Shown: positions 60,474-64,000 of the stretch, piece by piece
How positions within the stretch are numbered: the stretch's first letter is position 1
Layout of the letters: every line of letters starts with the position of its first letter
From: JBDGYW01 sp964518955
GTDB lineage: Bacteria > Gemmatimonadota > Gemmatimonadetes > Gemmatimonadales > GWC2-71-9
Reading direction: 5' to 3'
NCBI GenBank assembly: GCA_964518955.1
Contig: CAZFHS010000024.1
Coordinates: 26,695-90,694, forward strand
Length of the DNA stretch: 64,000 bases
Made by a program: the position numbers and the translations under genes
The notes under the pieces: model-generated
What the model was told of the DNA's origin: nothing
The model's database searches: none
Seen by the model: only the letters and a program-made list of their open reading frames with translations

Positions 60474-63221
60474 TCACTCGTAACGCAGTGCCTCAACCGG
60501 GTCAATCGATGACGCGCGCAATGCGGGTCTCAAGGTAGCAGCCACGGACACACCGAAAAAGAGTAGCATGACGGCCACGAAGGTGATCGGGTCTGCCGGG
60601 TTGATGTTGAACAACATCGATTCCAGAAGTCTAGTGCACAGAAATGCCAACAGAAGTCCGGTAGTCGTGCCGATCCCAACGAGCTTGAGGCCGTCCCAGA
60701 TAACAAGCCGTAGCACCTGCGATTTCTGAGCACCGACCGAAATCCGGATCCCGACCTCCCGCGTCCGTCTGGAGACGTCGTAAGCAATCACTCCGTACAG
60801 ACCGGTTGTCCCCAATACCAAGGCCAACAGCCCTAATCCTACCAGAATGGCGGCGAGCGCTCTAGGTAGAAACAGCATCAACTCCATATGCCCCGACACG
60901 GTGGTGAGGTCCAGGATGGGGAGATGGCTATCCAGTTCGCGGATTTCCCTCCTTACAGGCTGCACCAACTCCATTCCGCCAACGGAGCTCGCCACTACGA
61001 GGTGTGTGATTCCAAATGAGGCATCAACATACGGAAAGTAGAGGAAAAATCGTGGAGGCTCACCTAAAGATCTGTACTTTCCATCCCTCGCGACCCCTAC
61101 GATCGTCCGCGGTTCTTCGTCGGTTCCGTTGACACGCACCTGTTGGCCGATGGCGCTCCCACCGGGCCAGTAGGTCCGGGCGAACGTGTTGTTCACAATC
61201 ACCACTCGCTCGCCTTCGGGCAGATCCATCTGGCTGAATGCCCGGCCGAACAGGATTGGGATACCAAGTGCCTGGAAGTAATCCGGACTCACAGAAGCAA
61301 CATCCACACTCACGCCATCCTCGTCCACCTGTACGAGAGGCGTCTGTGGGTACACCTCCGTAATCGAGACACTCTGTCCGAGGGGCAAACGGTCACAATA
61401 TGCCACAGATAGTACGCCCGGCAGCGCGGCAATCCTCGGTTTGAGTTCTTCGAAGAAGGCGCTGCTCTCTTCTACACCGTACCCGCTCTCACTCATTGGG
61501 AGTGTTGCGACCACGCCCTCCCGAAGCATGAACCCCGTATCTATCTTGCTCGCATTCCCCAGACTGCGCAGAAACAGGCCCGCACATACAAGCAGCACCG
61601 CTGACACAGCCACTTGGACGACGACTAGCGTGCCGCGCACCCCGACGCGCCTGAGGCAGCCCTCGCCGACGCCGTATTCGTCTTTGACGGCTCCCACCAA
61701 CTCAGGCCGAGTGCTCTGCAAAGCAGGCACTAGACCAAAAATCAGTCCGGTTAGCAAAGAAACCGCCAGTGTGAACACGAGCACGTTGCCGTCGATACCG
61801 ATATTCAGGTGAACCGGGACCATTATCGGAGGCTGGACCGCTAGCAGCGCTTGTATCAGCCAGTGTGCTAGTGCCAGTCCCGCCATCCCACCCAGCACGG
61901 CTAGCGTGGTGCTCTCCGTGAGCAATTGGCGGATGAGGCGGAGGCGTCCCGCTCCCAAAGCGAGCCGGATCCCAATCTCCTTTCTCCGGGCGAGGCCGTG
62001 GGCCAGCAGCATGCTCGCGAGATTCGTGCAAGCAATCAACAGCACCAGTCCCACCATCGCCATGAGTGAGAGGGTGAAGCCCCTGATAACTCCGTCCAAT
62101 TGCGGATGGAGAGCGACTTCCTCTGTCGGCAACAGGAGCGCTCTCCTCTCGGCGTTCGTCTCCGGGTATTCCTCCGCTAGGTTGGTCGATACCACTGTGA
62201 GAGCCGCCCGAGCCCGCTCAGGCGTGACACCGGTCTTCAGACGTCCCTTGATCCACAAGCCGTTGGACCCGCGCGATTCCAGTCGCGTGCTACCCGGATG
62301 CAACAGCGGATCGAGCGTGATCGGATACCACACGTCGGCCTGAAGAGGAAACAGACCGTTGAACTCCTCAGGTGCGACGCCGATGATCGTGAAGTTATGT
62401 CCTGACAGGCGGATGGTTTCTCCCACGACGTCCGTGGCTCCTCCCATCCGGTTTTTCCAGAACGAGTGGCCAATTACCACAGTCGGGCTCGCTCCGATTG
62501 CTCCATCCTCCGGAACAAACGCCCTTCCCAGGGCCGGTCTCACACCAAGAACGGCGAAGTAATCCGCAGTGACCTCTTCACCGAACAACAATTCGCTCTC
62601 CTCTCCCGTATCGCGAATGACCACTCCGACGTTGTAGAGCACCATATCCTCAAATACGTCCTGGGTGTGCTCTCTCCAGTCGACGAAGTCGGCGTAGGAA
62701 GAAGGCCCGTATTCGATCCCGCCATCGTCGTCCGAGTCGTTGGTGTAGATGTCCACCAGACTTTCGGGATCCTCCACAGGCAGGTTCCGCAGAAACACCG
62801 AGCTGTAGATGCTGAAGATGGCGGTGTTCGCCCCGATACCGAGCGCCAGCGACAGTACGGCGATGATTGTCAGTCCAGGATTCTTGACGAGCATCCGGGC
62901 GGCGTGATAGAAGTCCCGCACCAGTGTACCCAATCCGAGCAATTCCTCTAACTGGCGTGGCCCCCGCGAGGGGTTCCGGTGCGGGCCGCGGCCGGCACCG
63001 TGCTTGCGCGAGAAAGCTGCTAGCCGCTCTGACGTCGCGGACCGGGCGAGATCGAACAGCGTCTTGCTCCAAAATCGCGTGAAACCGGCAATGCCAGCCG
63101 CGTTCTTCGGGTGCTCACGGTCGGCGCGAAAGAACACCAGCAGATCGTCCCGGAAGCGGCGTCGGAATGACGCCGGATATGTCAGCAACAGGATGGAGAA
63201 CACCCGTTCTCCGAACGACAT
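60474..63221 (-). CDS. ADOP-type duplicated MacB/FtsX permease
   Basis: 915 residues from ATG 63221. A 90-residue N-terminal extension (SFGERVFSILLLTYPASFR) precedes two copies of the MacB/FtsX unit. First: helix TIIAVLSLALGIGANTAIFS, periplasmic domain, then three helices around FTLSLMAMVGLVLLIACTNL. Second: helix LVVVQVAVSAVLLVCAGLFL, periplasmic domain, helices to VAVMLLFFGVSVAATLRPAL and the ending ASSIDPVEALRYE. This matches the orphan duplicated permeases of Acidobacteriota and Gemmatimonadota, which lack an own ATPase gene. Paired with PadR upstream (1-base overlap of stop and start). Confidence 0.93.
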   Translation of the reverse strand: MSFGERVFSILLLTYPASFRRRFRDDLLVFFRADREHPKNAAGIAGFTRFWSKTLFDLARSATSERLAAFSRKHGAGRGPHRNPSRGPRQLEELLGLGTLVRDFYHAARMLVKNPGLTIIAVLSLALGIGANTAIFSIYSSVFLRNLPVEDPESLVDIYTNDSDDDGGIEYGPSSYADFVDWREHTQDVFEDMVLYNVGVVIRDTGEESELLFGEEVTADYFAVLGVRPALGRAFVPEDGAIGASPTVVIGHSFWKNRMGGATDVVGETIRLSGHNFTIIGVAPEEFNGLFPLQADVWYPITLDPLLHPGSTRLESRGSNGLWIKGRLKTGVTPERARAALTVVSTNLAEEYPETNAERRALLLPTEEVALHPQLDGVIRGFTLSLMAMVGLVLLIACTNLASMLLAHGLARRKEIGIRLALGAGRLRLIRQLLTESTTLAVLGGMAGLALAHWLIQALLAVQPPIMVPVHLNIGIDGNVLVFTLAVSLLTGLIFGLVPALQSTRPELVGAVKDEYGVGEGCLRRVGVRGTLVVVQVAVSAVLLVCAGLFLRSLGNASKIDTGFMLREGVVATLPMSESGYGVEESSAFFEELKPRIAALPGVLSVAYCDRLPLGQSVSITEVYPQTPLVQVDEDGVSVDVASVSPDYFQALGIPILFGRAFSQMDLPEGERVVIVNNTFARTYWPGGSAIGQQVRVNGTDEEPRTIVGVARDGKYRSLGEPPRFFLYFPYVDASFGITHLVVASSVGGMELVQPVRREIRELDSHLPILDLTTVSGHMELMLFLPRALAAILVGLGLLALVLGTTGLYGVIAYDVSRRTREVGIRISVGAQKSQVLRLVIWDGLKLVGIGTTTGLLLAFLCTRLLESMLFNINPADPITFVAVMLLFFGVSVAATLRPALRASSIDPVEALRYE

Positions 63222-63580
63222 CAGGGCGCCTCCGGGTCCGGAAGCAGGTTATTGGATCGTGCGTACTCAACCACACGGTTGAGCCTGCGCAGCTCGCTCT
63301 CGAGGATCGCTCGCCCGGCAGGCTCCAGCTGGTAGGACCTGCCACGCCGGGCATCGCGACTCGACTCGCCTACGGTTGCCTCTGAGATGAGGCCGGACCG
63401 CTCGAGCCGCTGGATGGCCTGGTAGAGTGTTCCGGAACCAAGACTCACCTCGCCCGATGTGCGCTCCTCTACATCCAGTTTGATGCCGTAACCGTGGCAG
63501 GGCCCTCGGCTGAGTGAAAGCAGGATCTCGAACGCGAACGGTGTAAGTGCTTGATTGCCTTGCGGTTGCGTGTCTTTCAT
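63221..63580 (-). CDS. PadR-family transcriptional regulator
   Basis: 119 residues from ATG 63580 (AGGGAAT site 8 bases upstream); a longer frame from 63667 covers the promoter and is rejected. LTPFAFEILLSLSRGPCHGYGI, a winged helix with SLGSGTLYQAIQRLERSGLI, and the wing RDARRGRSYQLEPAGRA are typical of PadR. In ADOP loci this regulator precedes the permease and controls both. An inverted repeat lies in its promoter. Confidence 0.93.
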   Translation of the reverse strand: MKDTQPQGNQALTPFAFEILLSLSRGPCHGYGIKLDVEERTSGEVSLGSGTLYQAIQRLERSGLISEATVGESSRDARRGRSYQLEPAGRAILESELRRLNRVVEYARSNNLLPDPEAP

Positions 63581-63611
63581 AGGCGGATTCCCTGGTCGCA
63601 GTGTACGAGGG

Positions 63612-63640
63612 AATATATCATTCATTGACATGTTAGTCAA
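63612..63640 (-). promoter_or_regulatory. padR-ADOP promoter with inverted repeat
   Basis: Minus strand TTGACT (63640-63635), 17-base spacer, TATATT (63617-63612). TTGAC (63625-63629) and GTCAA (63636-63640) form an inverted repeat over the -35 and spacer, and ATATCAT occurs twice in the same direction at 63615-63621 and 63645-63651. The AT-rich stretch contrasts with surrounding DNA. Suitable as PadR operator. Confidence 0.7.
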
Positions 63641-63958
63641 CGACATATCATCTGTCGGTTGAACCATCTTGAGCAGTAGGGGAGGTGCCGCTCTGCGTTT
63701 TTCTTCACCGGGAGATTCGCCTCCCGCACAACTTGATCCAGAAACTGAATCGGCCCGTGTTTTTCGGAGACCGTTTTACTCGAGCTTGGAATCGGCGAAG
63801 AAGCCGACCCACTGGCCATCTGGAGAAAAGAACGGATCCCACACGGGGGCGAGGCGCCGAACCGACAGTCAAACCGACAGGCAGGGCCCCAAAGGTGCGC
63901 GCCTCTACCGGCAGACAAAGCGCTAAGTTACTTTGTTACCTCGATTTAGCGTTTTGAG
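63641..63958. other. Gene-free stretch between padR promoter and tRNA-Ser
   Basis: No supported complete gene. On the minus strand at 63776-63862 lies a short PD40/TolB-like relic (listed separately). The rest (63641-63775 and 63863-63958) shows frames on both strands with no recognisable domain, ribosome site or conserved motif. A T/A-richer zone at about 63926-63957 directly precedes the tRNA gene and may contain its promoter. Confidence 0.6.
63776..63862 (-). pseudogene. Relic of a WD40/TolB-type (PD40) repeat
   Basis: Between two in-frame stops the minus strand reads about 28 codons including VWDPFFSPDGQWVGFFADSK. This is the PD40 repeat found in the sensor part of receptor Ser/Thr kinases and TolB proteins of Gemmatimonadota and Acidobacteriota. 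There is no start codon context, no flanking repeats and no partner frame, so it is a decayed fragment of a larger gene, perhaps left by a rearrangement beside the tRNA. Confidence 0.55.
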
Positions 63959-64000
63959 GGACAGGTGGCCGAGAGGTCGAAGGCGCGCGCCTGGAGAGCG
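63959..64000 (+). tRNA. tRNA-Ser(GGA), 5-prime part
   Basis: Acceptor half GGACAGG (63959-63965), TG at positions 8-9, D-arm GCCGAGAGGTCGAAGGC, anticodon stem CGCGC and loop CTGGAGA with anticodon GGA at 63993-63995. The window ends three bases into the 3-prime anticodon strand, so the variable arm and the T-arm are outside. The D-arm form with GCCGAG and AAGGC is characteristic of serine tRNAs. Confidence 0.9.

Noticed and set aside
1..64000. CRISPR arrays, insertion sequences, phage or conjugation genes
   Set aside because: No regularly spaced repeats, transposase, integrase, capsid or relaxase motifs were found on either strand.

Overview
This is a GC-rich (about 60 percent by eye), gene-dense stretch of a Gram-negative bacterial chromosome. 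The combination of an ADOP-type duplicated permease with a PadR regulator, receptor-like Ser/Thr kinases with TPR or membrane C-termini, a DUF4136 lipoprotein, and abundant PAS-type histidine kinases and sigma-54 activators fits Gemmatimonadota, Acidobacteriota or a neighbouring uncultured lineage. That placement is an inference from gene content. No rRNA, CRISPR array, transposase or integrase was seen. The window ends inside a tRNA-Ser(GGA).

Layout. (1) 1-4.2 kb: a nucleotidyltransferase/GHMP-kinase fusion (minus, running off the left edge), divergent from a one-ORF fusion of a sodium:solute symporter with a GH20-like lipoprotein hexosaminidase. Together they look like amino-sugar cleavage, uptake and activation. 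(2) 4.3-11.9 kb: a minus-strand operon arsR-tusA-mvhD-hdrA(gltD)-hdrA-hdrC-hdrB-small winged helix-dsrE. It is a heterodisulfide-reductase-like flavin/Fe-S complex with two sulfur-relay proteins, under an ArsR repressor that has a visible promoter and operator. (3) 12.0-14.2 kb: two unrecognised proteins, one probably envelope-located. (4) 14.4-26.2 kb: a PAS sigma-54 activator, then a 14-bp inverted repeat and a -24/-12 element in front of a 61-residue four-Cys protein. After these come a TPR protein, an Old-Yellow-Enzyme/dienoyl-CoA-reductase gene broken by one in-frame TAG, a PTS enzyme-I-like protein, a lone cyclic-nucleotide-binding protein, a Cys/Met-metabolism PLP lyase, an octaheme cytochrome c with a cytochrome b partner, and small exported proteins. 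(5) 26.3-28.9 kb: a Ser/Thr kinase with a TPR sensor region. (6) 28.9-52.9 kb: a signalling island of about 24 kb. It holds a four-PAS sigma-54 activator, a STAS/histidine-kinase pair, a giant six-PAS/GAF kinase with a NarL-type regulator, and a chain of overlapping genes with three further histidine kinases, five stand-alone receivers, a receiver-HD-GYP c-di-GMP phosphodiesterase and an HPt-bearing hybrid kinase. (7) 53-64 kb: a DUF2202/TetR operon with a well-formed promoter and palindrome, a truncated cytidylate-kinase-like gene, a second membrane Ser/Thr kinase, a Kef-type antiporter with a half-size Ca/Na exchanger, an esterase-fold protein without its nucleophile, ADOP/PadR, and a relic near the tRNA.

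How it may work together (inference): the Hdr-like operon and the octaheme cytochrome/cytochrome b module suggest redox metabolism of inorganic or organic sulfur. TusA and DsrE would deliver bound sulfur to the Hdr core. An ArsR protein with two Cys, and several sensors whose PAS domains carry conserved Cys triplets, are candidate redox or thiol sensors. The most unusual items are the HdrA with a nested GltD-like module paired with an HdrB that keeps only one of two CCG cluster sites, the sigma-54-linked small Cys protein, and the amber-interrupted flavoenzyme.
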